38,970 bases of DNA from DAOTUB01 sp034437455 (GTDB lineage Bacteria; Chloroflexota; Anaerolineae; B4-G1). The translations under genes and the position numbers were made by a program. The notes under the pieces are model-generated. The model worked only from the letters and a program-made list of their open reading frames with translations. It was not told where the DNA came from and did not search any database. This document shows, one piece after another, positions 1 to 8,184 of the stretch (its first letter is position 1; every line of letters begins with the position of its first letter). The stretch is taken from NCBI GenBank assembly GCA_034437455.1, contig DAOTUB010000207.1, positions 1 through 38,970 on the forward strand, written 5' to 3'.

Positions 1-1
1 C

Positions 2-610
2 GAACTCTACCTGGGCATCACCGTGGGCACCGACAGTGAGATGGAGCCGCGCGTGCAGTTGGGCAGCGTGCCTTTCTCGATCTGGTCGCTCACGGTGGCG
101 GATGACTCGATCGACAGTGACAAGATCGCTGACGATGCCGTGGGGAGCAGCGAGATCGCGGATGGAAGTATTGCGACGGCAGACATTGATGATAGAGTAG
201 TCACGAATGAGAAGTTGGCTCTGTCGTATTGGTCAGCTAGTCCAGGTAGCTCTGTTGACATATCTGCTACCAGTGAGGGCTCGTCTGATGAAGTTGTCAG
301 TCTTGACGTGGATTTTCCGGTGGATGGAATCTACTTGCTTTTCGCCAAAGTGCTTTCGGGATCGGATGTTGCCGACAAGCGGTTGGTAGCAGAGATCTGG
401 GATGAGAGCGGCTTGATTGGCAACGCACGGGCATCCAGCACCCACCCTATAGGAGGCACGGGAGGCGCACAATCGACCACAATTGTGACTATTGCCCCGT
501 TCTCGGCAGGCTCACACACAATCAGACTGATGGCATATATGGCCACGGGTTCGGGGGGAATAGTCCACAGGAAGACTGATCTCTTTGTGATTCCGCTTGG
601 ACAGCCGTGA
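2..610 (+). CDS. C-terminal part of a repeat-containing surface/secreted protein (5' end outside window)
   Basis: The reading frame is open from base 2 and has no convincing start, so this is the 3' part of a longer gene; the GTG at 23 is internal. The first residues resemble the 'LGI.VG.D.EM.PR..L.SVPF' element that precedes short repeats in large exported proteins. It is followed by acidic repeats of the type (A)DDSI-S-KIADDAV-SSEIADGSI (about residues 33-60), similar to tail-fibre or collagen-like stalk repeats. The last ~125 residues are rich in beta-branched and small residues and look like a beta-sandwich head domain (pattern 'SAGSHTIRLMAY'). I infer an extracellular structural or adhesive role. 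No catalytic motif is visible. A hairpin follows the stop, so it is probably the last gene of its transcript. Confidence 0.6.
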   Translation, partial: ELYLGITVGTDSEMEPRVQLGSVPFSIWSLTVADDSIDSDKIADDAVGSSEIADGSIATADIDDRVVTNEKLALSYWSASPGSSVDISATSEGSSDEVVSLDVDFPVDGIYLLFAKVLSGSDVADKRLVAEIWDESGLIGNARASSTHPIGGTGGAQSTTIVTIAPFSAGSHTIRLMAYMATGSGGIVHRKTDLFVIPLGQP

Positions 611-636
611 GAACGAGTTTATCTATGTGACACACA

Positions 637-675
637 GGGTTGTCGGATCAGGACAATACCTTGATCCGACAATCC
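637..675 (+). terminator. Hairpin after the first gene, likely terminator
   Basis: TTGTCGGATCA (640-650) pairs perfectly with TGATCCGACAA (662-672) across an 11-nt loop. Three further pairs at the base (637-639 with 673-675, one G-T) extend the stem to 14 bp. It begins 26 bases after the stop at 610 and ends before the ribosome binding site of the next gene. There is no T-run after the stem, so it is either a non-canonical terminator or an mRNA-stabilising 3' hairpin. Confidence 0.5.
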
Positions 676-704
676 TACCCATCCGCCGTCCTACGAGGTG
701 ACGC

Positions 705-3700
705 ATGCAAACCCAGAGGCTTTTTCTCCCCATCACCCTGGCCAGTTTGGTACTGCTGGCCCTGCTGATGTCGCTCACGCGTGTTCCAGACTCCGCGCAG
801 GCAGCGGCGACTGAGGACGTCTACGTTACACTGCCTCGGGCGTGCTACGGCGTCAACCCACCGGGTGCGCCCGTCCCGGTCTGCTGCGCCTTCGGCTACA
901 TCTTTAATGCCAGCTCCGGCGCAGTGAACGAGGCCGTGGTGACGGTCACCAATGCGGCGGGCGCGGTCTTTACCGCCGCCACTGCTCTCGGCCCCCACAG
1001 CGACGCTCCTTACTTCACCCTCGACCTGGAGGCGAACGGCGTGAACGTGGGCGACACCATCACCCTCACCACCCAGTTCGGCGGCCGCTGGCGCACCCTC
1101 GTCTACCCGGACGTAGCGCCGGGCGGGCAGCAGATCGACCTGGTCGTGCCGCTGCCGGGCCGCAGCGAGGTGTGGACCGTCTACCTGACCGACACCTTCG
1201 ACGTTCTCACAGCCCTGGCACTAGATAGAGATCACCTGTGGGTAGGATCAGGCGGGCAGGGCGCGGCGCGGCTGGATCTGTCGAGCGGCGCTGCCATCAC
1301 CTACGTGCGCCCGGTCGCCGCGTCGCTCTACAATGACGTGCGCGGCCTGGCTCCTGACAATTTCGGCGGCGTGTGGTGGGCCACGGCGGGCGGTGGGGCG
1401 GCGTACCTCGACCTCACCGGCCCCGACTGGGAGCATTTCAAGGTCTACAATTCTGGCATCCTGGGCAACTACCTGGACGGTGTGGCGCTGGACTCTGGCG
1501 GCGCGCCCTGGTTCGCTGGTTGGGCCCCCGCGCAATCGCTGGCCTACAGCGTCACCGTGGACAATAACGACCCGGGCTTTAGCGGCGTGGGCACCCACTT
1601 TGTCGAAGACGCCTGGACCGGCTCCTGCCGCGGCGTCCAGGGCGACGCGCGCTGGACGCCTTCCCGCCTGCCGCCCAACACCGATGATGTGGATTGGGTC
1701 GCCTACATACCCACGCTTCCCTCTGCCGGGGCCTACCGCGTCTACGTCCACTTTCCCCGCTTTTACACCGAGTTTCTGGGGCAACCGCTTCAGGACACCG
1801 CCGACGCCCGCTACCAGGTCACCCACGACGACGGCACGACCACCGTCAATGTCGTGCAGGCTGGCAACTGGTGCCAGTGGATCCTCCTGGGCGAGTTCGA
1901 CTTTACGCCGGGCGCCGGGCAGCAGGTCTACCTGGGCGACTATACCGGCGGCGAGAACCCTCGCCGCGCCGTCCTGGCCGACGCGGTCAAGTGGGTGCGG
2001 GTCTCTGATGGGCTAGAGGTCGTCGTGGATGATAGCGATGGCGACGCCAACTTTGGCATCAGCAATCCCGCTGCCTGGACAGTTCAAGCAGACCCCTGGA
2101 ACCCCGACGGATGCCGTCCGGTGGGAAGAAATACTGATTGGATGGTCTCTCGCTATCCCGGCTATACCAACGACAGTTCGTGGGCCTGGTGGCGGCCTGA
2201 CCTGCTCTACGACGGACGGTACGAGGTCGAGGCCATCTGGCCTCGCTTCTACACCGCCCTGCCCGACACCTCCAACGCACGCTACCAGGTACACCACGCC
2301 GGGGGTACGACCATCGCGCCCCTCGTTCAGGGCAGCAACTGGTGCAATTGGGCCTCGCTGGGCGTGTTCCCTTTCGAGCCTGGTTCGACCGGCGGGACCT
2401 ACCTGGGCAACTACACCGGCGAGTCCTCGCAGACCAGCGTCATCCTCGACGCCGTGCGCTGGGTCTATCGCGAGGGAATCAGCCAGGGCGGTGTCGGCCG
2501 ACTCGCTGATTCGATCTGGCTCACCGACACGACGCCTGGGGATAGCCACGCCCTGACCTTCGACTCAGCCGGGACGTTGTGGGTTGGTGCCGCCAGCGGC
2601 CTGGCAAGGCGGAACCTCGACGGCGACTGGTTCACCTACACAAGCGGCAAATCTGGCCTGCCGCTGGCCCAGGTGACGGCGCTTGCTGTCGACGATGAAC
2701 GGGGCCGCATCTGGCTCGGCGACGCCGCTGGCGGTGGGCTGGCGGTCTACACGCCGACCACGGGGACGTGGCGCGGTTACACACCTCCCTTCACCGACGT
2801 GGCCGCCATCGCGGTCGACACCGCCGGATTGGTCTGGGTGGGGAGTGCGGGTGACGGCGGACTTGCCACCCTGCGCCTCGACGGCGGCTGGCTGACCTAT
2901 ACCGCCGCTACCTCGAACCTGCCCGGTGACCGCATCCTGGCGCTGCTCGCCGATCCTGCCGGGGGCGTCTGGATCGGCGCGACCGCCGCCGGTCCGAGCC
3001 AGTACAGCGGGGTGACTCACCTGGCGGTAGGCACACCGCCCGTGGCGACGATCCAGGCCATCAAGCCTTCCTACCCCATCCAGACTCGCGACGTCATCGA
3101 GTTCCGCGCCGGCGGGCTTGACACCGACGAGGACGGCGACGGTATCCTGCGGTACGAGTGGACTTCGGATCTGATGACGGAGCCTCTGGGCAGCACAGCC
3201 CGCTTCACTGTCGCCGCCTCTGCGTTGCCCGCCGGCCAGCACACCATCCGCCTGCGAGTGCTCGACAACGAGGGCGCCTGGTCAGCGCAGGTGGATGCCG
3301 ACCTGCGCGTTACACCGCCTCACTCCTGGCGCTTTCTGCTGTACCTGGACGGCGATAACAATCTGGCTGCCTACCTGGAGCGGGCGCTGCGTCACCTGGA
3401 GCGGGTCGACATTCCGCCCCAGGTGACCATCCTGGCACTCCTCGATGGCCCCGGCGCCGACGACACCTACCGGTACGAAGTGCAACCCGATGGCATCTAT
3501 CAGGACGACGTCAACCGCTGGCACCTGTCGGAGGCAAATATGGGTAGCCACCAGACTCTCCTCAACTTTATCGCCTGGGCCAGGGCCAACTACCCGGCCG
3601 ACTACACCTACCTGGTCATCACCGACCACGGTCGGGGCACACAAGGATTGGCCTGGGATGACACCAGCGGGCAGGACGAACTCCTGACCCCGCTCGAAGT

Positions 3701-4550
3701 GCGCGAGGCGCTGCGTCTGGCCACTGACAATGGCGTAGAACCTGTCGAGGTACTGCATCTGGACGCCTGTCTGATGGGTCTCCTGGAACAGGCCCATCAG
3801 GTCGCTCCTTATGCCGACTATCTGATCGCATCGGAGAACCTGGCCTGGTCGGCCTTCCCCTACGCGGACTACGCCCGAAGTGTGGGTGTCGCCACGGCCC
3901 CCGACGAGCTGGCCTCGCAGGTCGTGCTCTCCTACAGCGCTCGCTTGTCTGGCACTGTGGGCTACCCCCACACTATCGCTGCCTTGGACTTGAGTAGCGT
4001 GCCGACGGTCACCACTGCCATAGACGACTTGGCAAAGGCGCTCGTCGCGGCGCTGCCAGTTGCCCGCGATGCCGTCGGACAGGCTTGGACAGCCACGCAG
4101 CGTTTCGACTCCCGCGACTATTACACCATTGACGCACAGGACGAGTACCTGGATCTCTTCGACCTAGCAGGGCGCTTGGCCAATACGGTGACCGACACCG
4201 ACGTTATCAGCGCTGCGATGGCTTTGCAAGCGATGGAGGACGATTTGGTGCTGATGGAACGCCATCTCAGCGGCCAGGCAACCATCGGGAGCGCCGTACA
4301 CGACTGGTCGCTCGATGGCGCCCACGGGGTCGCACTCTACTTCCCACCTGACAACACCGTCTGGGGCTATGACGATTATCTAGGGCACGTCTTCCGTTTT
4401 ACCGAGGATACGGCCTGGGACGAGTTCCTCCTGGCCTACCTGGGCGAGGCAACACAGCCACCCGGTGAGCAGGAAGCGCCGGGGCGTCCTCCTGTGCCTG
4501 AGTTGGCAGGCTGCCGAGTGTTCCTTCCGTTGGTGGTGCGCAATGGATAA
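705..4550 (+). CDS. Secreted multidomain C11 (clostripain-family) cysteine peptidase
   Basis: A 1281-residue exported protein. Residues 1-34 are a signal peptide (hydrophobic core, cleavage near SAQAA). In order follow a beta domain (~37-145), beta-propeller repeats with 'LWVGSGG'-type blades (~156-285), two golvesin/Xly-CBD-like domains (~285-432 and ~440-591, each starting VD(N/D)-D and ending with DAV+WV), a second propeller set (~605-775), an Ig/PKD-like domain (~778-873) and a clostripain-type C11 domain (~875-1250). The catalytic dyad is visible: His975 in ITDHGRG and Cys1022 in LDACLMG. The protein ends CRVFLPLVVRNG, a tail also seen in the protein at 36650-37921. Start ATG 705 has GAGGTG four bases upstream. 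It probably cleaves after basic residues outside the cell, as the family usually does. Specificity and activation are inferred. Confidence 0.9.
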   Translation: MQTQRLFLPITLASLVLLALLMSLTRVPDSAQAAATEDVYVTLPRACYGVNPPGAPVPVCCAFGYIFNASSGAVNEAVVTVTNAAGAVFTAATALGPHSDAPYFTLDLEANGVNVGDTITLTTQFGGRWRTLVYPDVAPGGQQIDLVVPLPGRSEVWTVYLTDTFDVLTALALDRDHLWVGSGGQGAARLDLSSGAAITYVRPVAASLYNDVRGLAPDNFGGVWWATAGGGAAYLDLTGPDWEHFKVYNSGILGNYLDGVALDSGGAPWFAGWAPAQSLAYSVTVDNNDPGFSGVGTHFVEDAWTGSCRGVQGDARWTPSRLPPNTDDVDWVAYIPTLPSAGAYRVYVHFPRFYTEFLGQPLQDTADARYQVTHDDGTTTVNVVQAGNWCQWILLGEFDFTPGAGQQVYLGDYTGGENPRRAVLADAVKWVRVSDGLEVVVDDSDGDANFGISNPAAWTVQADPWNPDGCRPVGRNTDWMVSRYPGYTNDSSWAWWRPDLLYDGRYEVEAIWPRFYTALPDTSNARYQVHHAGGTTIAPLVQGSNWCNWASLGVFPFEPGSTGGTYLGNYTGESSQTSVILDAVRWVYREGISQGGVGRLADSIWLTDTTPGDSHALTFDSAGTLWVGAASGLARRNLDGDWFTYTSGKSGLPLAQVTALAVDDERGRIWLGDAAGGGLAVYTPTTGTWRGYTPPFTDVAAIAVDTAGLVWVGSAGDGGLATLRLDGGWLTYTAATSNLPGDRILALLADPAGGVWIGATAAGPSQYSGVTHLAVGTPPVATIQAIKPSYPIQTRDVIEFRAGGLDTDEDGDGILRYEWTSDLMTEPLGSTARFTVAASALPAGQHTIRLRVLDNEGAWSAQVDADLRVTPPHSWRFLLYLDGDNNLAAYLERALRHLERVDIPPQVTILALLDGPGADDTYRYEVQPDGIYQDDVNRWHLSEANMGSHQTLLNFIAWARANYPADYTYLVITDHGRGTQGLAWDDTSGQDELLTPLEVREALRLATDNGVEPVEVLHLDACLMGLLEQAHQVAPYADYLIASENLAWSAFPYADYARSVGVATAPDELASQVVLSYSARLSGTVGYPHTIAALDLSSVPTVTTAIDDLAKALVAALPVARDAVGQAWTATQRFDSRDYYTIDAQDEYLDLFDLAGRLANTVTDTDVISAAMALQAMEDDLVLMERHLSGQATIGSAVHDWSLDGAHGVALYFPPDNTVWGYDDYLGHVFRFTEDTAWDEFLLAYLGEATQPPGEQEAPGRPPVPELAGCRVFLPLVVRNG

Positions 4551-4713
4551 GTATGCGGACGCTTCCTACAATTACCCAGGTGAATAGTGGGCGCGGCTGG
4601 TGATCGTCGATTTCTAGCCCTTCTACTACTGCCACAAACAAGGCATCGGGAACAGATACCTCGTAGGAGTATTGGCCCCTACGGGATAAGACGACACTCC
4701 AGGCGGTATCAGC
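4551..4713. other. Gene-free spacer, possible minus-strand coding remnant
   Basis: No gene with a start and ribosome binding site is seen. On the minus strand the frame of the WGR fragment stays open beyond its TAA stop and reads peptides such as QYSYEVSVPDALFVAVVEG. This could be a decayed small gene, but no family is recognised. Confidence 0.3.
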
Positions 4714-4904
4714 TTATCTAAAGAGGTAATTTCGGTCAAGTGTCACCACATACCCCCGTTTCAACCGCCGCTCCACCTGGGCCTCAGCCTCGGTGCTCGC
4801 CTCCTCCGCAGTGGGGAACTCCAAAACTCGATGTCGATGCCAACTGCTTCCCAGGCGGCCCCAGGAGAGAGTCACGCTCCAGGTACCGAACAGCATCGGA
4901 CCCC
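4714..4904 (-). pseudogene. WGR-domain fragment cut by a MITE
   Basis: On the minus strand the frame reads LFGTWSVTLSWGRLGSSW, then PTAEEASTEAEAQVERRLKRGY, which matches the WGR domain layout (aromatic-rich strand, WGR(I/L)G, a helix of the type 'eA...a...v..K...GY'). WGR domains bind nucleic acid and usually sit in larger proteins such as PARPs or DNA-associated regulators. Here about 63 codons remain. The sequence upstream is replaced by the MITE at 4905-5051, so the apparent start at 4947 lies inside the mobile element. I call it a remnant. A free-standing short WGR protein that merely lost its start is the alternative. Confidence 0.5.
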
Positions 4905-5051
4905 CTAGCAGGCTGTCGGAGAGAAAAACGCTGCCCCTAAATCTCAACGTTTTCGAGGCAAAAATGGGGCGCGAAGCCTCAATTTAGACCCCAAAATGCG
5001 CCTGAATGGGACATTTCCTGTAAAAACAAACCCTCTCCGACAGGCTGCTAG
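4905..5051. mobile_element. 147-bp MITE with 19-bp terminal inverted repeats
   Basis: The left end CTAGCAGGCTGTCGGAGAG (4905-4923) and the right end CTCTCCGACAGGCTGCTAG (5033-5051) are inverted copies matching at 18 of 19 positions. Both ends carry CTAG, which fits the YTAR-type target duplications of the IS5 group, although CTAG is itself palindromic. The 109-bp interior has no plausible gene and is more A-rich than its surroundings. It separates a Phd-type antitoxin start from a WGR fragment. A non-autonomous element moved by a transposase elsewhere in the genome is the best reading. Confidence 0.7.
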
Positions 5052-5111
5052 AGCTAGTAATTCTGCAAAGCGCGTCTGCACGTCTCGCACATCAACTGTT
5101 TCTATCCACAT
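5052..5111 (-). pseudogene. Truncated Phd/YefM-type antitoxin N-terminus
   Basis: ATG at 5111 (minus) follows an excellent ribosome binding site (GGAGGAAAGGTG). The peptide MWIETVDVRDVQTRFAELLA is typical of the N-terminal DNA-binding part of Phd/prevent-host-death antitoxins. After 20 codons the frame enters the MITE at 5051 and continues with element-derived residues (CRRGFVF...) to a stop at 4944. The C-terminal toxin-binding half and any partner toxin are missing. The expressed product, if any, would be a 55-residue chimera. Family assignment rests on pattern only. Confidence 0.55.
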
Positions 5112-5182
5112 CACCTTTCCTCCAATCCATCCACCATAGAATACGTGCAAACTCGACGTTTGGTAGCATCCTTCAGACGACG

Positions 5183-5497
5183 TCAACGAACCCGCACCGC
5201 CGTGCCGCTGGCCGAAACCATCAACATCCCCTGGCGAATGACCTCGTAATCAATGTCCACCCCGACGACGGCGTTCCCGCCTTTCCCCTTCGCCTCAGCC
5301 GTCATTTCGTTCAAGGCGATAGTGCGGGCCTTGCGCACTTCTTCCTCGTACGCGGCAGAACGCCCGCCGACGATGTCGGTGACACTGGCCAGGATGTCGC
5401 GGCCAATGTGCGCGCCCAGGATCGCCTCGCCAACGACGATGCCCAGGTATTCTTCAATCGGGTGATCTTGGATGGTAGGTGTAGTAGTAACGATCAT
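5183..5497 (-). CDS. YbjQ/UPF0145 family protein
   Basis: A 104-residue protein with the hallmarks of the YbjQ (UPF0145) family: the N-terminal strand MIVTTTPTIQ, 'I.EYLGIVVGEAILGAHIGRDILASVTDIVGGRSAAYE' and the helix-strand 'A.GKGGNAVVGVDIDYEVI', ending with 'MLMVSASGTAVRV'. The family forms small pentamer-like assemblies and has been called heavy-metal-binding, but the role is unproven. I chose the ATG at 5497 because AGGAG lies seven bases upstream. The ATG at 5512 overlaps the previous stop but is poorly spaced from any ribosome binding site. It is the third gene of a tight minus-strand set with the two small genes upstream. Confidence 0.85.
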   Translation of the reverse strand: MIVTTTPTIQDHPIEEYLGIVVGEAILGAHIGRDILASVTDIVGGRSAAYEEEVRKARTIALNEMTAEAKGKGGNAVVGVDIDYEVIRQGMLMVSASGTAVRVR

Positions 5498-5508
5498 TTT
5501 CATACTCC

Positions 5509-5727
5509 TCATCTCTCCACTTGTCTGCCGTTCACAATCGCCTGAGCAATCCGAGCCGCGTGCTCCCGGTCTCGATACTCGATACCTTCTATATCCAGTT
5601 GCATCATAAAAGCGTCGTGTGCGTCAGTTCTAGCATAGTCCAGCGCCGGATCAGTGTGGTCTAGCTGCTGCGCTTTACGCGCCCTGATATAAACACGCGC
5701 TCGTCGCTCTAGTTCGTTACTGATCAT
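5509..5727 (-). CDS. Small hypothetical protein (72 aa)
   Basis: ATG at 5727 has a strong ribosome binding site (GGGGAGG, seven bases upstream), so the longer frame starting at 5775 is rejected. The 72-residue product is hydrophilic and charge-rich (ELERRARVYIRARKAQQL, then acidic and helical stretches) with no signal peptide or membrane segment. I do not recognise the family. It overlaps the end of the 59-codon gene upstream by 11 bases and lies 11 bases before the preferred YbjQ start, which points to co-transcription and coupled translation. Confidence 0.6.
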   Translation of the reverse strand: MISNELERRARVYIRARKAQQLDHTDPALDYARTDAHDAFMMQLDIEGIEYRDREHAARIAQAIVNGRQVER

Positions 5728-5896
5728 CCCAATCCTCCCCTGGCTGCAAGAGCGCCAATGCTCGCACCTGCTCAACCGTCACCTCTTCCCGGCCTAACAA
5801 CTCGACCAACTGTTGGTGAAGCAGCGCCCGTTGACCCTCCAGGTAACGCAATTCGTACACGTCCTCAAACTGTCCATAGCGAATGCGGTCTATCAC
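5717..5896 (-). CDS. Very small hypothetical protein (59 aa, GTG start)
   Basis: A GTG at 5896 (minus) preceded by GGGAG about nine bases upstream opens a 59-codon frame ending in TAA at 5717-5719. The peptide begins MIDRIRYGQFEDVYELRYLE and ends in an acidic tail (PGEDWDDQ). It is predicted to be two amphipathic helices and has no known motif. Support comes from the start signals, the 11-base overlap with the next gene (the same arrangement seen in coupled small-gene pairs) and the lack of another frame in this interval. It could be a small regulatory or antitoxin-like partner of the 72-residue protein. That is inference. Confidence 0.5.
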   Translation of the reverse strand: MIDRIRYGQFEDVYELRYLEGQRALLHQQLVELLGREEVTVEQVRALALLQPGEDWDDQ

Positions 5897-5932
5897 CTAA
5901 AGATACTCCCGCGCTATGCCGACAATCATAAC

Positions 5933-6496
5933 CTAGACCAACCTGAGCTTGGGAACGTGCTCTTTTCTCAGCTTGGTCAGCTTGGGCGCGATCACGACTC
6001 GACAGTACGGTTGTCCCTTGTTCCGCCGATAGTACTCCTGGTGATACTCCTCGGACTTGTAGAACATCTCAAACGGCACAATTTCGGTCACGATCGGACG
6101 CTTCCATACCTGCGCCGCCTCCAGAGCGGCGATCATCTCTCTCGCTGTCCGCTCCTGCTCCGGCGTATGACAAAAGATCACCGACCGATACTGCGTTCCC
6201 ACGTCCGCGCCCTGCCGATTCAACGTCGTCGGATCGTGGATGTCAAAATATACTTCCAGCAGCTCCCTGTACGTGATCACGGACGGATCAAACGTGATCT
6301 GCACCACCTCGGCGTGGCCGGTGGTCCCCGTACTCACCTGCTCATACGTCGGATTCGGGATGGCGCCGCCGGCGTACCCCGATTCCACACGCTCGACGCC
6401 CTTTATCTCGACAAACACCGCCTCGAGGCACCAGAAGCATCCGCCTCCTAATGTGGCAACATTTGTGCGTCCTTCATCAACTTGTTCCTGATTCAT
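5933..6496 (-). CDS. msrA: Peptide-methionine (S)-S-oxide reductase MsrA
   Basis: A 187-residue full-length MsrA, which reduces methionine-S-sulfoxide in proteins and free methionine. The catalytic motif GGGCFWC lies at residues ~17-23 with the nucleophilic cysteine in GCFW. Also present are the conserved GYAGG, 'YE.VSTG.TGHAE', 'F..HDPTT...QG.D.G.QYRS' and 'F..AE..HQ.Y' type blocks (here FYKSEEYHQEYY). No MsrB domain is fused. It starts at ATG 6496 after a purine-rich AAGAGAGA. It stands alone between a small toxin-antitoxin pair and the YbjQ set, as a general oxidative-repair gene. Confidence 0.96.
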   Translation of the reverse strand: MNQEQVDEGRTNVATLGGGCFWCLEAVFVEIKGVERVESGYAGGAIPNPTYEQVSTGTTGHAEVVQITFDPSVITYRELLEVYFDIHDPTTLNRQGADVGTQYRSVIFCHTPEQERTAREMIAALEAAQVWKRPIVTEIVPFEMFYKSEEYHQEYYRRNKGQPYCRVVIAPKLTKLRKEHVPKLRLV

Positions 6497-6553
6497 TCTC
6501 TCTTATTTTGCTCGTTGGTCAATTAACTTAACTCACCAAGTCGTCTCAATACT

Positions 6554-6820
6554 CTACGGAAAATACCTGTACAAGTCCTTCCGATGCAAAAACCGAACAA
6601 AGGTAACTGTGTCATCTTCCAATACCAGACCAAGCCTGTAATCTCCAATGCGTATGCGATAGTACCGATCTCCGCCCCTGAGCTTTTTGACGTTCCCTAT
6701 CTCCGGGAAACTTTGTGCCTGTTCAACAAGTTCAATCGTTTCCTTGACTCGCTCCTTGAGAGCTTTGTCTCTGATGTGCTTGAGATCTCTGACAAAGCTG
6801 CTCTTGAATTCGACGTTCAC
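6554..6820 (-). CDS. RelE/ParE-superfamily toxin
   Basis: An 88-residue basic protein starting MNVEFKSSFVRDLKHIRD. It has the RelE/ParE fold pattern: an N-terminal strand, two helices, then 'KLRGGDRYYRIRIGDYRLGLVLEDDTVTFVRFLHRKDLYRYFP', where 'YRIRIGDYR' and 'hRkdiYr' are the usual C-terminal strands. RelE-type members cleave ribosome-bound mRNA, whereas ParE members poison gyrase. The 'HRKDLYRYFP' ending favours the RelE side. Its ATG overlaps the TGA of the upstream antitoxin (ATGA at 6817-6820), the normal antitoxin-first order. The region is visibly more AT-rich than its surroundings, in keeping with acquisition. Confidence 0.88.
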   Translation of the reverse strand: MNVEFKSSFVRDLKHIRDKALKERVKETIELVEQAQSFPEIGNVKKLRGGDRYYRIRIGDYRLGLVLEDDTVTFVRFLHRKDLYRYFP

Positions 6821-7026
6821 GGTGTACTCTCCAGGACTTGAAAGACCTCCGCCCTGCCGACCGATTCAGTAGACTCGCCCTCTTCTATCGCATTCGCGAG
6901 GGCAAAATCCTCAATGACCTCCGCAAACAGGTCGTAAAGCAGATCTCTCCGTTCCTGGAACAACTCGAGAAAGGCTTGCTTGAATAGCTCTTTGATTTGC
7001 ACTTCGCTCAAAGATACTGATGACAT
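6817..7026 (-). CDS. Antitoxin partner of the RelE/ParE-type toxin
   Basis: A 69-residue acidic, helical protein (MSSVSLSEVQIKELFKQAFL, then 'ERRDLLYDLFAEVIEDFALANAIEEGE') directly upstream of, and overlapping by four bases, the toxin gene. It resembles the short helical antitoxins often found with this RelE subgroup and has no obvious ribbon-helix-helix or HTH start. Start ATG 7026 has AGGAG upstream. Function is assigned from size, charge and position. The sequence alone is not diagnostic. Confidence 0.75.
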   Translation of the reverse strand: MSSVSLSEVQIKELFKQAFLELFQERRDLLYDLFAEVIEDFALANAIEEGESTESVGRAEVFQVLESTP

Positions 7027-7107
7027 GTCTCGCTCCTGAGTTGAGTAATCATGTGCCGATCAATTTCCGTGAAAGAGAATCGGTGAACTTTCATCACTTG
7101 CTTCTCT

Positions 7108-8142
7108 TTACTCTGTTCCAGTCGGCGCGGTGATCACCGGCGTAACCCCCATCTCGGTCAGCGCGGACGCATTCGCCCGCAACGCCTGGATGTAGGCATA
7201 ATCAGGATTTGCGCCGTACAGCTCGGCCAGGATGAGGTCCGAAGCAAGTTGAGCGCGGGCGGCTTCCAGAGCGGCATCGGCCTGTATCTTGTTGATCTCG
7301 AGGTCCTTTTGCGCCGCGAGCAAACTGTTTGACTTTTCGGCTTCGATGACCGCGCGCTGCGCTCGCAGACGCTCTTCCTCGAGCGCCGCCAGGATGGTCT
7401 TTTGCCGCATCTCCTCCTGCTGCCGGGCCAACTGGACGCGGACGGCGCCCTCCTCGCGGGCCTGGTCAGCCGCCGCCTGTTCCTTCGCCTTGATCGCGTC
7501 CTGCTGAGCCAACTCGGTATCCAGGCGGCTCTTGGTGATCGAGTCGAGGCTCGCCTGCACCTCTTCGGACAGAATCACGTTCGGCACAGTGACGTTCTTG
7601 ACGACCAGCCCCAGGTTTGCGGCCAAATCATTGAGACCTGCATCGATGCAGATTCGCAGGTCGTCGCGAGAGGCCCCGATCACATTGTCGTTAAACGTCC
7701 GATCCCCTACGCACGCCTTCATCGCCTGGAGCGCCAGGTCTTTTACGCGGCTTCTGAGCGCTTCATCGCTCAGGTAAATGCCCTGGTAGGATGACCAGAG
7801 TTCTCTCAGCACATCGCCCTGTCCAATGGCGGGGCGGAACACATCGCCACTCACCCGGAGGCCAACGCGCTGCCGGTCGCTGGTGATCACTTCGGGATCC
7901 TCCACCGAAAAGGAGACCGCCTCGCTCGAAACTTTTTTCAGATTCGCAAACAAGGCCACATCGCTGTAGACGCCCGGACCTACGATCTCGTAAATGCGCC
8001 CGCTGCGAAACCGGACGCCTACCTCCTGTTGGTCCACGCGCGTGAACAGGTAAAAGTGCTGGCCCAATATCGCGAACACGACCATCAGGATCATTACAGC
8101 TAACAGACCTAAACCTGCCCACTTAATAACTGTCTGCCTCAT
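7108..8142 (-). CDS. SPFH/Band 7 (prohibitin-type) membrane protein
   Basis: A 344-residue protein with one N-terminal membrane segment (~residues 7-27), an SPFH/Band 7 domain ('VDQQEVGVRFRSGRIYEIVGPGVYSD', 'V.FSVEDPEVITSDRQRVGL', 'LNDLAANLGLVVKNVTVPNVILSEEVQASLDSIT') and a long charged coiled coil (~205-290) typical of oligomerising stomatin/HflK/prohibitin proteins. Such proteins form membrane microdomain scaffolds and often control proteases. ATG 8142 is preferred over the upstream 8175 because of AAGGAGATCTGAC. It is the last gene of the envelope block. Before the BrnTA insertion it apparently followed the substrate-binding/OmpA fusion gene directly, suggesting the two work together. Confidence 0.9.
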   Translation of the reverse strand: MRQTVIKWAGLGLLAVMILMVVFAILGQHFYLFTRVDQQEVGVRFRSGRIYEIVGPGVYSDVALFANLKKVSSEAVSFSVEDPEVITSDRQRVGLRVSGDVFRPAIGQGDVLRELWSSYQGIYLSDEALRSRVKDLALQAMKACVGDRTFNDNVIGASRDDLRICIDAGLNDLAANLGLVVKNVTVPNVILSEEVQASLDSITKSRLDTELAQQDAIKAKEQAAADQAREEGAVRVQLARQQEEMRQKTILAALEEERLRAQRAVIEAEKSNSLLAAQKDLEINKIQADAALEAARAQLASDLILAELYGANPDYAYIQALRANASALTEMGVTPVITAPTGTE

Positions 8143-8184
8143 GTCAGATCTCCTTTCGTTCTGGAAATGTTTCACTTTGTTTAC

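Noticed and set aside
4944..5186. An 80-residue minus-strand frame as one intact protein
   Set aside because: Its C-terminal part is encoded by the MITE and its true start is at 5111, so it is a truncated antitoxin chimera.
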